A stretch of DNA of 64,000 bases from Proteus sp. FME41 (GTDB taxonomy: Bacteria; Pseudomonadota; Gammaproteobacteria; Enterobacterales; Enterobacteriaceae). Location: positions 62,001 to 126,000 of the forward strand of contig NZ_JABUYL010000001.1 in assembly GCF_014897315.1 (NCBI RefSeq), given 5' to 3'. The translations under genes were made by a program, and so were the position numbers. Under the pieces are notes generated by a model, which saw only the letters and a list, made by a program, of their open reading frames with translations, was not told the origin of the DNA and did no database searches. Shown piece after piece: positions 50,843 through 59,235 of this stretch (the stretch's first letter is position 1; each line of letters opens with the position of its first letter).

Positions 50843-53458
50843 ATGACACAACAAAGAATCGCGAAATTTCGCAAAGATTATCGTGCCCCTGACTACACAA
50901 TCACCGATTTGCATCTTGATTTTATTTTAGATAAAGAAAATACCCAGATTACGGCGATCAGCCAATGTAAGCGCTTGGCTTCAACCTCAACACCTTTGGT
51001 CTTAGATGGTGAAGAATTAACCTTAAAATCAATCGCAGTAAATGATGTTGCTTGGACACACTATAAAGAAGAAAACGGCAAACTCATCATTGAACAACTG
51101 CCAGAGCAATTTACATTAAAAATTATCAACGAAATTAATCCATCTGCTAATACTGCATTAGAAGGGCTGTATGTATCGGGTGATGCATTATGTACACAGT
51201 GTGAAGCGGAAGGTTTCCGTCATATTACCTATTATTTAGACCGACCTGATGTATTAGCTCGCTACACAACAACAATTACTGCGGATAAAAAACAGTATCC
51301 TTATTTATTATCCAATGGTAATCGTGTTGCACAAGGTGAACTTGAAGATGGTCGTCATTGGGTAACATGGGAAGATCCACATCCAAAACCAAGTTACTTA
51401 TTTGCGGTGGTTGCAGGTGATTTTGATGTGTTACGAGATACTTTTATCACCAAAAGCGGTCGTGAAGTTGCTTTAGAGCTGTTTGTTGATAAGGGTAATT
51501 TAGATCGTGCCGATTGGGCAATGACATCATTGAAAAATGCGATGGCATGGGATCAATCTCGATTCGATTTAGAATACGATCTTGATATCTATATGATAGT
51601 TGCGGTTGACTTCTTTAATATGGGTGCAATGGAGAACAAAGGACTTAATGTCTTTAACTCGAAATATGTACTGGCTAAAAGTGAAACGGCGACAGACAAA
51701 GACTATTTGGGTATTGAATCTGTTATTGGTCATGAATATTTTCATAACTGGACAGGTAACCGAATCACTTGCCGTGATTGGTTCCAATTAAGTTTAAAAG
51801 AAGGCTTAACCGTTTTCCGTGATCAAGAGTTCAGCTCGGATCTAGGTTCACGCTCGGTCAATCGTATTAATAATGTACGCGTAATGCGTAGTGCGCAATT
51901 TGCTGAAGATGCAAGTCCGATGGCGCATCCAATTCGCCCTGATAGCGTGATCGAAATGAACAACTTCTATACCTTAACTGTATATGAGAAGGGTTCAGAA
52001 GTGATCCGAATGATCCACACTTTATTAGGTGAAGAACAGTTCCAAGCGGGCATTCAGATGTATATTCATCGTCATGATGGAAGTGCGGCAACTTGTGACG
52101 ATTTTATTCAAGCAATGGAAGATGCCTCTAATGTTGATCTCACTTTATTCCGTCGTTGGTATAGCCAATCAGGTACGCCACAACTGACAGTGCGTGATAG
52201 TTATGATGCTAACAAAAAGCAATACACCTTAACTGTTAGTCAAATGACACCACCCACCGCAGATCAAACTGAAAAGCAAGTACTGCATATTCCATTAGAT
52301 ATTGAGTTATATGATACCAAAGGCGATGTTATTCCTTTGCGCTCACAAGGTCAGGCGATTTCTAATGTATTGAATATTGTACGTGAAGAACAGCAATTTG
52401 TGTTTGATGATGTTCCAGAACAACCTATTCCCTCTTTATTACGTGAATTCTCAGCACCCGTAAAACTTGATTATTCGTTTACGGATGAGCAACTGTCCTT
52501 TTTAATGAAATATGCACGTAATGCCTTTTCACGTTGGGATGCGGCGCAATCATTATTAGGCCGTTATATAAAAGAAAATGTGGCTCGTGTTCAAAAGGGC
52601 GAAAGCGGTATTCTTCCTGATATGGTGATTGATGCTTTCCGTGCCGTATTACTTGATAAAGATATCGATCCAGCATTAGCTGCACTTATTCTGACATTAC
52701 CAACTGATGTTGAAGCGGGTGAATCATTTAGTATTATTGATCCTATCGCTATTCATGAAGCGCTTGGTTTTATTCGTAAAACATTAGCGATTGAAATGGC
52801 AGATGAGTTCTCTGCTGTTTATCATTCAATGCATATTGGCGCTTATCGTGTTAATCATGATGATATTGCAAAACGTGATTTACGTAACGTGTGTTTAGGT
52901 TATTTAGCGGCTGAAGATGAGCAAACAGGTAACCAACTTGTTGATGCACAATATCACAACAGTGACAATATGACTGATGCACTTGCAGCATTGAATGCAG
53001 CCGTCATGGCACAATTGCCTTGCAAAGATGTGTTACTGCAAGAGTTCGATGATAAATGGCATCAAGATGGTTTAGTGATGGATAAATGGTTTAGTTTACA
53101 AGCCATGAGCCCCGCAAAAGACGTGTTACAGAAAGTTCGTAGTTTGTTATCTCATCGTTCATTTACATTAGCAAACCCTAACCGTACTCGTGCGTTAATT
53201 GGTGCATTTGTAAATAATAATCCAGTCGCTTTCCATGCTGAAGATGGTTCTGGTTACTTATTATTGACAGAAATTCTGACTGACTTAAATAGCCGTAACC
53301 CACAAGTTGCATCACGCCTTATTGAACCATTTATTCGTTTAAAACGTTATGATGCAACACGCCAAGAAAAAATGCGTGCTGAGTTATTAAAACTGAAAAC
53401 GCTGGATAATTTATCGGGCGATCTTTATGAGAAAATCACCAAAGCGTTAGTTGATTAA
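50843..53458 (+). CDS. pepN: Aminopeptidase N
   Basis: Cytoplasmic zinc aminopeptidase of the M1 family. The exopeptidase motif GAMENKG and the zinc motif HEYFHNWTGN, with the second glutamate in LKEGLTVFRDQEF, are intact. ATG 50843 (MTQQRIAKFRKDYRAPDYTITDLHL) matches E. coli and gives 871 residues; the upstream in-frame GTG/TTG region adds only unrelated residues. An AAAGG site lies 10 bases upstream. Confidence 0.97.
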   Translation: MTQQRIAKFRKDYRAPDYTITDLHLDFILDKENTQITAISQCKRLASTSTPLVLDGEELTLKSIAVNDVAWTHYKEENGKLIIEQLPEQFTLKIINEINPSANTALEGLYVSGDALCTQCEAEGFRHITYYLDRPDVLARYTTTITADKKQYPYLLSNGNRVAQGELEDGRHWVTWEDPHPKPSYLFAVVAGDFDVLRDTFITKSGREVALELFVDKGNLDRADWAMTSLKNAMAWDQSRFDLEYDLDIYMIVAVDFFNMGAMENKGLNVFNSKYVLAKSETATDKDYLGIESVIGHEYFHNWTGNRITCRDWFQLSLKEGLTVFRDQEFSSDLGSRSVNRINNVRVMRSAQFAEDASPMAHPIRPDSVIEMNNFYTLTVYEKGSEVIRMIHTLLGEEQFQAGIQMYIHRHDGSAATCDDFIQAMEDASNVDLTLFRRWYSQSGTPQLTVRDSYDANKKQYTLTVSQMTPPTADQTEKQVLHIPLDIELYDTKGDVIPLRSQGQAISNVLNIVREEQQFVFDDVPEQPIPSLLREFSAPVKLDYSFTDEQLSFLMKYARNAFSRWDAAQSLLGRYIKENVARVQKGESGILPDMVIDAFRAVLLDKDIDPALAALILTLPTDVEAGESFSIIDPIAIHEALGFIRKTLAIEMADEFSAVYHSMHIGAYRVNHDDIAKRDLRNVCLGYLAAEDEQTGNQLVDAQYHNSDNMTDALAALNAAVMAQLPCKDVLLQEFDDKWHQDGLVMDKWFSLQAMSPAKDVLQKVRSLLSHRSFTLANPNRTRALIGAFVNNNPVAFHAEDGSGYLLLTEILTDLNSRNPQVASRLIEPFIRLKRYDATRQEKMRAELLKLKTLDNLSGDLYEKITKALVD

Positions 53459-53518
53459 TATCGCGTTTTATATCACTTTATAAGTGAATAAATAGTGTTA
53501 AATTAGCATGATGATAAG

Positions 53519-53546
53519 ATCCCCTGCATAGTCTGGGGATTTTTTA
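53519..53546 (+). terminator. Terminator of pepN
   Basis: ATCCCC/GGGGAT stem with a 10-base loop, followed by six T. Confidence 0.85.
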
Positions 53547-53560
53547 TGGCGAATTGTGAA

Positions 53561-53576
53561 GTTGAAACGTTTACTT
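53561..53576 (+). promoter_or_regulatory. Possible PurR site upstream of pyrD
   Basis: GTTGAAACGTTTACTT keeps the AAACGTTT core of the PurR consensus ACGCAAACGTTTGCGT but matches only 10 of 16 positions. E. coli pyrD is a PurR target, which raises plausibility. Confidence 0.4.
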
Positions 53577-53662
53577 TTCGTGCTTTTATCTATAAGATGC
53601 ACGACGCTTAAATTGTCGTAGACGTACCATTCCTAATACCCGATATTCTCAATGGAGATCGT

Positions 53663-54673
53663 ATGTATTATTCCTTAGTAAGGAAGGCATTGTTTCGGCT
53701 AGATCCTGAACGTGCCCATGATTTTACCTTCCGTCAGTTAAAACGTTTATCTCATTCCCCATTTCAATTTCTTATTCAGCAGTCGCTTCCTTCAAAACCC
53801 GTTTCCTGTATGGGACTCTCATTTAAAAATCCTCTTGGTCTTGCAGCCGGTCTTGATAAAAATGGCGATTGCATAGATGCACTTGGTGGAATGGGATTTG
53901 GTTTTATTGAAGTAGGTACTGTGACACCACGCCCTCAAGTAGGAAATGATAAACCTCGGTTATTTCGTTTAGTGGAAGCCGAAGGCTTAATTAACCGAAT
54001 GGGATTTAATAACCTTGGCGTTGATAACCTCATTGAAAATGTAAAACAATCTCGTTATGGCGGTGTACTGGGTATTAATATTGGTAAAAATAAAGATACC
54101 CCAGTCGAGCAAGGTAAAGATGATTATTTGATTTGTATGGAAAAAGTCTATGCGCATGCCGGTTATATCGCAATCAATATCTCATCACCAAATACTCCAG
54201 GTTTACGCACGCTACAATATGGTGAAGCGTTAGACGATCTGCTATCTGCAATTAAAAATAAACAATTAGAGTTGCAGGGAAAATATCAAAAATATGTTCC
54301 TGTCGCGGTTAAAATTGCACCTGATTTAACACATGAAGAATTAATTCAAGTTGCAGATAGCTTAGTGCGTCATCATATTGATGGTGTTATTGCGACAAAT
54401 ACGACATTAGATAAATCATTAGTCAGTGGATTAGATCATTGTAATGAAGCGGGGGGATTAAGTGGTCGCCCAGTACAATCAAAAAGCACACAAATAATCC
54501 GCCAATTAAATGAAGAATTAAAAGGTGCATTGCCTATTATTGGTGTAGGTGGAATTGATTCATTAACAGCAGCAAGAGAAAAAATGGATGCTGGTGCTTC
54601 TCTTATTCAAGTCTATTCAGGATTCATTTACCAAGGTCCTGCACTTATCAAATCTATAATTAATCATATCTAA
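53663..54673 (+). CDS. pyrD: Dihydroorotate dehydrogenase (quinone), class 2
   Basis: Membrane-associated FMN enzyme of pyrimidine synthesis that passes electrons to quinones. The N-terminal amphipathic helices ([24 protein letters not shown]) are the class 2 membrane-binding extension. The catalytic serine lies in [10 protein letters not shown], with FMN-binding [18 protein letters not shown] and [27 protein letters not shown]. The length, 336 residues, equals that of E. coli. A GGAGATC site precedes the ATG. Confidence 0.97.
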   Translation: MYYSLVRKALFRLDPERAHDFTFRQLKRLSHSPFQFLIQQSLPSKPVSCMGLSFKNPLGLAAGLDKNGDCIDALGGMGFGFIEVGTVTPRPQVGNDKPRLFRLVEAEGLINRMGFNNLGVDNLIENVKQSRYGGVLGINIGKNKDTPVEQGKDDYLICMEKVYAHAGYIAINISSPNTPGLRTLQYGEALDDLLSAIKNKQLELQGKYQKYVPVAVKIAPDLTHEELIQVADSLVRHHIDGVIATNTTLDKSLVSGLDHCNEAGGLSGRPVQSKSTQIIRQLNEELKGALPIIGVGGIDSLTAAREKMDAGASLIQVYSGFIYQGPALIKSIINHI

Positions 54674-54691
54674 ATCTATTTAATAATGAGA

Positions 54692-54714
54692 TAGGGGCTT
54701 TTCTTCTGCCCCTA
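54692..54714 (+). terminator. Hairpin after pyrD
   Basis: TAGGGGC/GCCCCTA stem with a 9-base T-rich loop. The following T run is weak. Confidence 0.55.
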
Positions 54715-54891
54715 ACTCGTTTATATTGCCCCTAGTTGGTTATTTTTTATTAAATTGCACTGATTGTGCTTAATTAATAGTAAAATGAATCCTGTTTTTG
54801 TTAAGTGATATTAAATATTTTATTTAGGTCATTTAAATTTGATCGTTTATCCGAGTATAAAACAGGTAATGAATCGAAGGGGGATTAATTA

Positions 54892-55443
54892 GTGATAATA
54901 AAACCCGATGATCGCTGGCGTTGGTATTTTGATGTTGAGCAACAAAAATTAATGCTTGATTTAGCCAATGGCATGATTTTTCGTTCACGCTTTCCAAGTA
55001 AAATGTTAAGTGAGAGCGCTCGCCAATCAGCATCTTTTACCGTCGATGATGCAGCTCTTTATTATGGATACGATGAGCAAATTCGCCAAATAGATATGCC
55101 ATCAGAATCAAGAGCTGAATTAGCTTTAAATGCATTAATAGCCCATCGCTTTTTAAAACCGCTGATGCCTAAGAGTTGGTATTTTGAAGTTAACAATAAT
55201 CAAATCAACCCTTATTTATCGCAAGTGGTAGAGGCTTCATTAAAAGAAGGCAATGAAACAGCCCTTTTTTTAGTGACAGAAGTGGGGGCTCAAGCTTGTT
55301 TATGTTTATTAGCGCAACCGCAGTTAACGTTATTTGATAGAATACTTAATTTTTGTGACCCGATAAAAATTATGAATGACAGGTTGAGCGATTATCATAA
55401 AGAGTCAGAGTCAGGATCATTTTTGTACGAAAAAGTTATTTAA
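54892..55443 (+). CDS. zapC: Cell division protein ZapC
   Basis: Cytoplasmic FtsZ-binding protein that stabilises Z-ring bundles. It matches E. coli ZapC strongly at the N-terminus (KPDDRWRWYFDVEQQKLMLDLANGMIFRSRF) and at NALIAHRFLKPLMPKSWYFE. The start codon is GTG 54892 with an AAGGGGG site 8 bases upstream. The length is 183 residues. In E. coli ycbX follows directly on the opposite strand; here a toxin island intervenes. Confidence 0.94.
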   Translation: MIIKPDDRWRWYFDVEQQKLMLDLANGMIFRSRFPSKMLSESARQSASFTVDDAALYYGYDEQIRQIDMPSESRAELALNALIAHRFLKPLMPKSWYFEVNNNQINPYLSQVVEASLKEGNETALFLVTEVGAQACLCLLAQPQLTLFDRILNFCDPIKIMNDRLSDYHKESESGSFLYEKVI

Positions 55444-56038
55444 CAAAAAGAGTAAAAAGGACTTTCTCTTTTTATTATTACTCATTAATTTCACATCCCA
55501 AAAACAAATTCACCTTAAACAACACTTCCTAAAATCAAATCTCTATTATTCTTTTCTTACAGTACATTTCTAGAAACAAATAAAATGAGTTTATCGATAA
55601 TTCATTGCTCAGGTATTAATAAGATAATTCTTATTAAACGAACTATTTTATTTAAAATAAAAAAAGAAGATAAGGACAAATTACCTTCTTTTAATTTGCG
55701 ATAAAGATAAGAGTTATTTTTTGTTAAGTGAAAGTTTCACATTACCGTTAGGAACACAGCTACAGGCTAAAATTTTACCTGAATGGTATGGCAGAACTAA
55801 GATAGACCTTTAAAAAAGCTTCTTTTTTATAGAGAGAACATGGTTGGCCAAGGTGCTACATGGCCATATTAAATATTACGCTTTAATCAAGAGAATTTCC
55901 TTATGGTGTGTCTAATGGCGGCCATGGGTAAAGAAATTTATAAACCTCGTATCAAAAAACAGAATAGATGAATAATTGAGTATTGGTCATATTAGAGCAC
56001 TATTGTCATTGTATGGTTAAATATAAAAAGGAATTTAT
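55444..56038. other. Island junction with a ycbX fragment and degenerate sequence
   Basis: About 595 bases between zapC and the toxin gene. It holds the left copy of a 55-bp ycbX-end duplication (55729-55783), a small A/T hairpin near 55811-55828, and short open frames without recognisable products. No SOS (LexA) box is visible. The last bases form the toxin ribosome site AAAAAGGAA. Confidence 0.6.
55729..55783. repeat. 55-bp direct repeat, left copy (fragment of ycbX 3' end)
   Basis: Identical to 58019-58073, which codes for part of the ferredoxin-domain C-terminus of ycbX (reverse strand). Here it is an orphan fragment outside any gene. The repeats bracket the toxin/immunity island. Confidence 0.92.
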
Positions 56039-57361
56039 ATGAGTAAACGAGTCAAACCGATCGAGGTAATAAGGCGTAATATTTGTCCTGTATGTGCAAA
56101 AATGGATTGTCCATTTTTAACAAAAGATAAGCATTGTAAGGAGATGATGGATGCGTTTAGGGAAGGTAATATAACCAAAGCGATAAAAATATATTCTCAG
56201 CGTTATCTACAGTATGCGGGGCTGATTAGTGGCAGTTTAAAGAAAGCAGTTGAATCATATGATTCTATTATTCAAATGGTTACTTCAACGCCTAAGCAAC
56301 AAATCAGTATTCCCGTTGAGTTAAATACAGCAATAACATCTGCTCAATCAACTTTAATCCCTGGAAAGACTATTGATAAAGCCACATTGGCTCCGATCGC
56401 TGTATTCACTCCTGCAATAACAACGACAAGTACAACGGCGACAGAAACGTTCGGTGCTATTTTAGGTCGTGCATTAGGTTTAGGTGCTGGTCTTATGCTG
56501 TATTCCCCTCCCGTTGGGGTGGGGAGTGATAGATACCCTTCGATGATTTATCAAGAATACCCAAAAAACAAAGAAACTGCGCTTACTGACGCTGGGGTGA
56601 GGTTAAATATCCCCAAAGAAGCACAGTTGAGAGATATTGCAGCGAAACAAGGGATAATTAATACCTCAGCTATTGTAATCGAACAAGTAGTTAATGGGAC
56701 AAAACAAATTGAATTAGTGAAAACGGATGCACCCGTTAAAACTCGTGTAGTTGAAGCGAGAAAAACGGTTGAAAAAGGTATTTTTGCTTATATTTTACCA
56801 AATGAAAAACAAGAAAGAAGGGTTCAAATTGGTAACGTAGCGATATTAACGGGTACGGCTCTACCTCAATCTGAAAGGCATAAATATCTACCAGGTAAGG
56901 TATACGATATACCTAGATTTAATAACTTACCTTTACAGCCGCCAACATTCTTTACTGAAAGTGAGAAAAAGCAGTCCACGCTGAAAGAGCCTATAATTTT
57001 GGTGTTTCCATGGGAATTAGGGATAAAACCAATTTATTTATCAACGGGGAAAAAGGATAAACCTCGTCAGGGAGTAAAAGAGCGTGGTCATAGTTATCAT
57101 CCAGCACCAAGAACTGAAGATATTAAAGGATTGGGTATCCTTAAGCCAGTCCAAGGTAAAACACCTAAACAAGGTGGAGCAGGTAAGCGCAATCGCTGGA
57201 AAGATGATAAGGGGCGAAGAATTTATGAATGGGATTCACAGCATGGTGAGCTGGAAGGATATCGTGCCAGTGATGGCCAACATATTGGGGCATTTGACCC
57301 AAAAACAGGTAACCAGTTAAAACCAGCTGATCCTAAACGCAATATCAAAAAATATCTATAA
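56039..57361 (+). CDS. Colicin E3/cloacin-type 16S rRNase bacteriocin or effector
   Basis: A 440-residue toxin. Residues 346-440 are almost identical in pattern to the cytotoxic domain of colicin E3, which cleaves 16S rRNA at the decoding site. GHSYHPAPRTEDIKGLG is followed by IYEWDSQHGELEGYRASDGQ and PKRNIKKYL. The catalytic residues align as D399, H402, E404 and E406 (E3: D510, H513, E515, E517). Residues about 185-330 resemble an S-type pyocin domain. The N-terminus lacks the glycine-rich Tol-binding colicin region and instead has cysteines at 16, 19, 24 and 33, so the delivery route is unknown; a type VI secretion or other export route is possible. An Im3-like gene follows after 13 bases. 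The C-terminal domain is richer in GC than the rest. Confidence 0.9.
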   Translation: MSKRVKPIEVIRRNICPVCAKMDCPFLTKDKHCKEMMDAFREGNITKAIKIYSQRYLQYAGLISGSLKKAVESYDSIIQMVTSTPKQQISIPVELNTAITSAQSTLIPGKTIDKATLAPIAVFTPAITTTSTTATETFGAILGRALGLGAGLMLYSPPVGVGSDRYPSMIYQEYPKNKETALTDAGVRLNIPKEAQLRDIAAKQGIINTSAIVIEQVVNGTKQIELVKTDAPVKTRVVEARKTVEKGIFAYILPNEKQERRVQIGNVAILTGTALPQSERHKYLPGKVYDIPRFNNLPLQPPTFFTESEKKQSTLKEPIILVFPWELGIKPIYLSTGKKDKPRQGVKERGHSYHPAPRTEDIKGLGILKPVQGKTPKQGGAGKRNRWKDDKGRRIYEWDSQHGELEGYRASDGQHIGAFDPKTGNQLKPADPKRNIKKYL

Positions 57362-57374
57362 GGAAGATAAGATT

Positions 57375-57632
57375 ATGGGATTGAAATTACATACTCAGTG
57401 GTTTGATAAAAAAACAGAAGAAATTATAGGAGAGGAATACTCAAAAGATTTTGGTGATGATGACTTCCTGATTGATGAAACAATTGACCCGAAAGATGAA
57501 AATATAATTAATAATGGAGTTTTCGATTTACACGAAGGTTGGGTCAACGCTATTCAAAAGCATGTTACACATAAAATTGAATTAAATAAGTATCTTTACC
57601 AAATTTCTTTTGATTACCGTGATAAGTGGTAA
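57375..57632 (+). CDS. Colicin E3/cloacin-type immunity protein
   Basis: An 85-residue acidic protein matching Im3/cloacin immunity proteins: MGLKLHTQWFDKKTEEIIGEEYSKDFGDDDF at the start, FDLHEGWVNAIQ in the middle and FDYRDKW at the end. It should bind and block the cytotoxic domain of the toxin directly upstream. An AAGGAAG site lies in the 13-base gap, so the two are probably coupled. No lysis gene follows. Confidence 0.92.
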   Translation: MGLKLHTQWFDKKTEEIIGEEYSKDFGDDDFLIDETIDPKDENIINNGVFDLHEGWVNAIQKHVTHKIELNKYLYQISFDYRDKW

Positions 57633-57979
57633 TGAGTAAGCGTATATAATATTTTTTTATATCATTTTGAAAGTCTCTTAACAGAGGCTTTTTTTATTGA
57701 TCAAAGAGACGTCCTAGAAAAGATTAGTCATTTAATCAACTTTACACACACTCATCCTCAATAAAATCGTCTCCATTACCTTTGTGCTAAAGAATATGAT
57801 GCTTTCCCCGAAAACCATTAACGACTGGCAATGCAACGAAAATCCGAGTGAGCTTACTTGAGACTAAGAGTTCAATAAACTCAGTTATATATGAATGAGG
57901 TAAAATTAATCAATTTAATGTTTACTGATAACGATATATATCATACATAACTGTGTTTATATTTAGTTTTTTATTTAAT
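57633..57979. other. Region between the immunity gene and ycbX
   Basis: About 350 bases. It has the terminator at 57671-57695 and then AT-rich sequence without a convincing gene. Very short frames occur on both strands but match nothing I recognise. Confidence 0.5.
57671..57695 (+). terminator. Terminator of the toxin/immunity pair
   Basis: AAGTCTCT/AGAGGCTT stem (one G-T pair) with a TAAC loop, followed by six or more T. Confidence 0.85.
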
Positions 57980-59128
57980 TTATTTGTTCATATCAATTTG
58001 ATTTTTATTATCTTTAAATGAAAGTTTCACATTACCGTTAGGAACACAGCTACAGGCTAAAATTTTACCTGAACGTTTAATTGCTCCAGCTTTTAATGCA
58101 TTAACATCACCTTCATCTAGTTGGATAACACAAGAGCCACAAAGACCCGCCCGGCAACTATAAGGAATGGTATAACCATTATTTTCAAGCTGTTCTAACA
58201 GGACTTCTTGGTTATTACCTTCGAAAACCTCACCGTTAAATTCAATGCTGACAGTTTGTTCTTGTGAGTTTTCAACCATAGGTGTTGCTTGTGTTTCAAC
58301 AGGTGCTGTTACAAGATACTGTTTTGCCTCTTTATAAGCTAATACTTCAACAGTATCTCCTACACGAATAATACCTGTTTGGCGAATGATGATATTTTGA
58401 CCAAAGTCGACATCACCTGTTTCATCACTACGGAATGTTTGCAGTGTTGCAAGTGGTTCTGTGTTAGGATGTTTAACGCCTTTATCAATACTAATTGTGG
58501 TCATGATGCAACGGCTACAAGGTTTCATCAGATCCATCACAACAGAGCCAACACGAATAGTCTGCCAAGTATCTTCTTCAAAAGGCTTTGCACCTGTTAT
58601 GAGGATATTACCTCGAAATTGCTCAATATTAATTGAAGCAGGGCAGCGTTGTTGTAAGTATTGAAATGAGGCTTCATTGATTAATAAGTAAGGGTAACCA
58701 TCAGCGAAAGAAACAGCGGTTTCTGGATTTTTTTTCACTCGGCGTGTCGATTTTTCACCAGTCCAACGAAGTTGAACATCCATTTTTAAATAACGACTGA
58801 ACCACTGATTTATTTCATCTGGTGCCACATACGCGGTAAAATGGTTACCCCAAACTTCTGTCGGTTGCAATGTGGTCTCAAAATCTTGATAGGTGATAGC
58901 AATACCCTCACCATCAGGTGCTTGAATATAAATACCATTTGCCATGACAGTGGGAATAAAGCACAGCAAAACGGGGAATTTTCGTGCGGTGATAAACGTC
59001 CCTTCAGGCGTGGTTATCATAAAATCACGATCAAACGTGAATCCGCTCTCACGAGCAAAAGCATGAGAAAGTCGAATTCCCTTCATGGATTTAACTGGGT
59101 GTATATAAAGGCGTGAAACGTTGATCAT
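57980..59128 (-). CDS. ycbX: MOSC and 2Fe-2S ferredoxin-domain protein YcbX
   Basis: Molybdenum-cofactor-dependent reductase component. E. coli YcbX detoxifies N-hydroxylated base analogues. An N-terminal MOSC beta-barrel domain (SRLYIHPVKSMKGIRL; FDRDFMITTPEGTFITARKFP) leads to the MOSC core with the conserved cysteine in MKPCSRCIMTTI. A C-terminal plant-type ferredoxin domain has CRAGLCGSC...CSC ligands. ATG 59128 lies just after a GGGAG site; the TTG at 59140 is part of that site. The length is 382 residues. The gene is intact although its last 55-bp block is duplicated on the far side of the island. Confidence 0.94.
   Translation of the reverse strand: MINVSRLYIHPVKSMKGIRLSHAFARESGFTFDRDFMITTPEGTFITARKFPVLLCFIPTVMANGIYIQAPDGEGIAITYQDFETTLQPTEVWGNHFTAYVAPDEINQWFSRYLKMDVQLRWTGEKSTRRVKKNPETAVSFADGYPYLLINEASFQYLQQRCPASINIEQFRGNILITGAKPFEEDTWQTIRVGSVVMDLMKPCSRCIMTTISIDKGVKHPNTEPLATLQTFRSDETGDVDFGQNIIIRQTGIIRVGDTVEVLAYKEAKQYLVTAPVETQATPMVENSQEQTVSIEFNGEVFEGNNQEVLLEQLENNGYTIPYSCRAGLCGSCVIQLDEGDVNALKAGAIKRSGKILACSCVPNGNVKLSFKDNKNQIDMNK
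58019..58073. repeat. 55-bp direct repeat, right copy (native, inside ycbX)
   Basis: Identical to 55729-55783. It lies in the reading frame near the 3' end of ycbX, so this copy is the native one. Confidence 0.92.
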
Positions 59129-59235
59129 CGGTGCTCCCAAAAGACATTATTATTTTTTATAGCCAGTAACTTTATGACAACGTAATACAATTAGCTATAA
59201 TGCCCAACAATTTTATTTTAGGTGGTAACAATACT

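Noticed and set aside
55903-55971. 22-codon frame starting MVCLMAAMGKEIYK in the island junction
   Set aside because: Weak ribosome site and no family recognised. It may be a remnant of an earlier gene, but I cannot support it as a CDS.
57799-57864. Short frame MMLSPKTINDW... after the immunity gene
   Set aside because: About 21 codons, no ribosome site and no similarity I recognise; not supportable as a gene or as a second immunity remnant.
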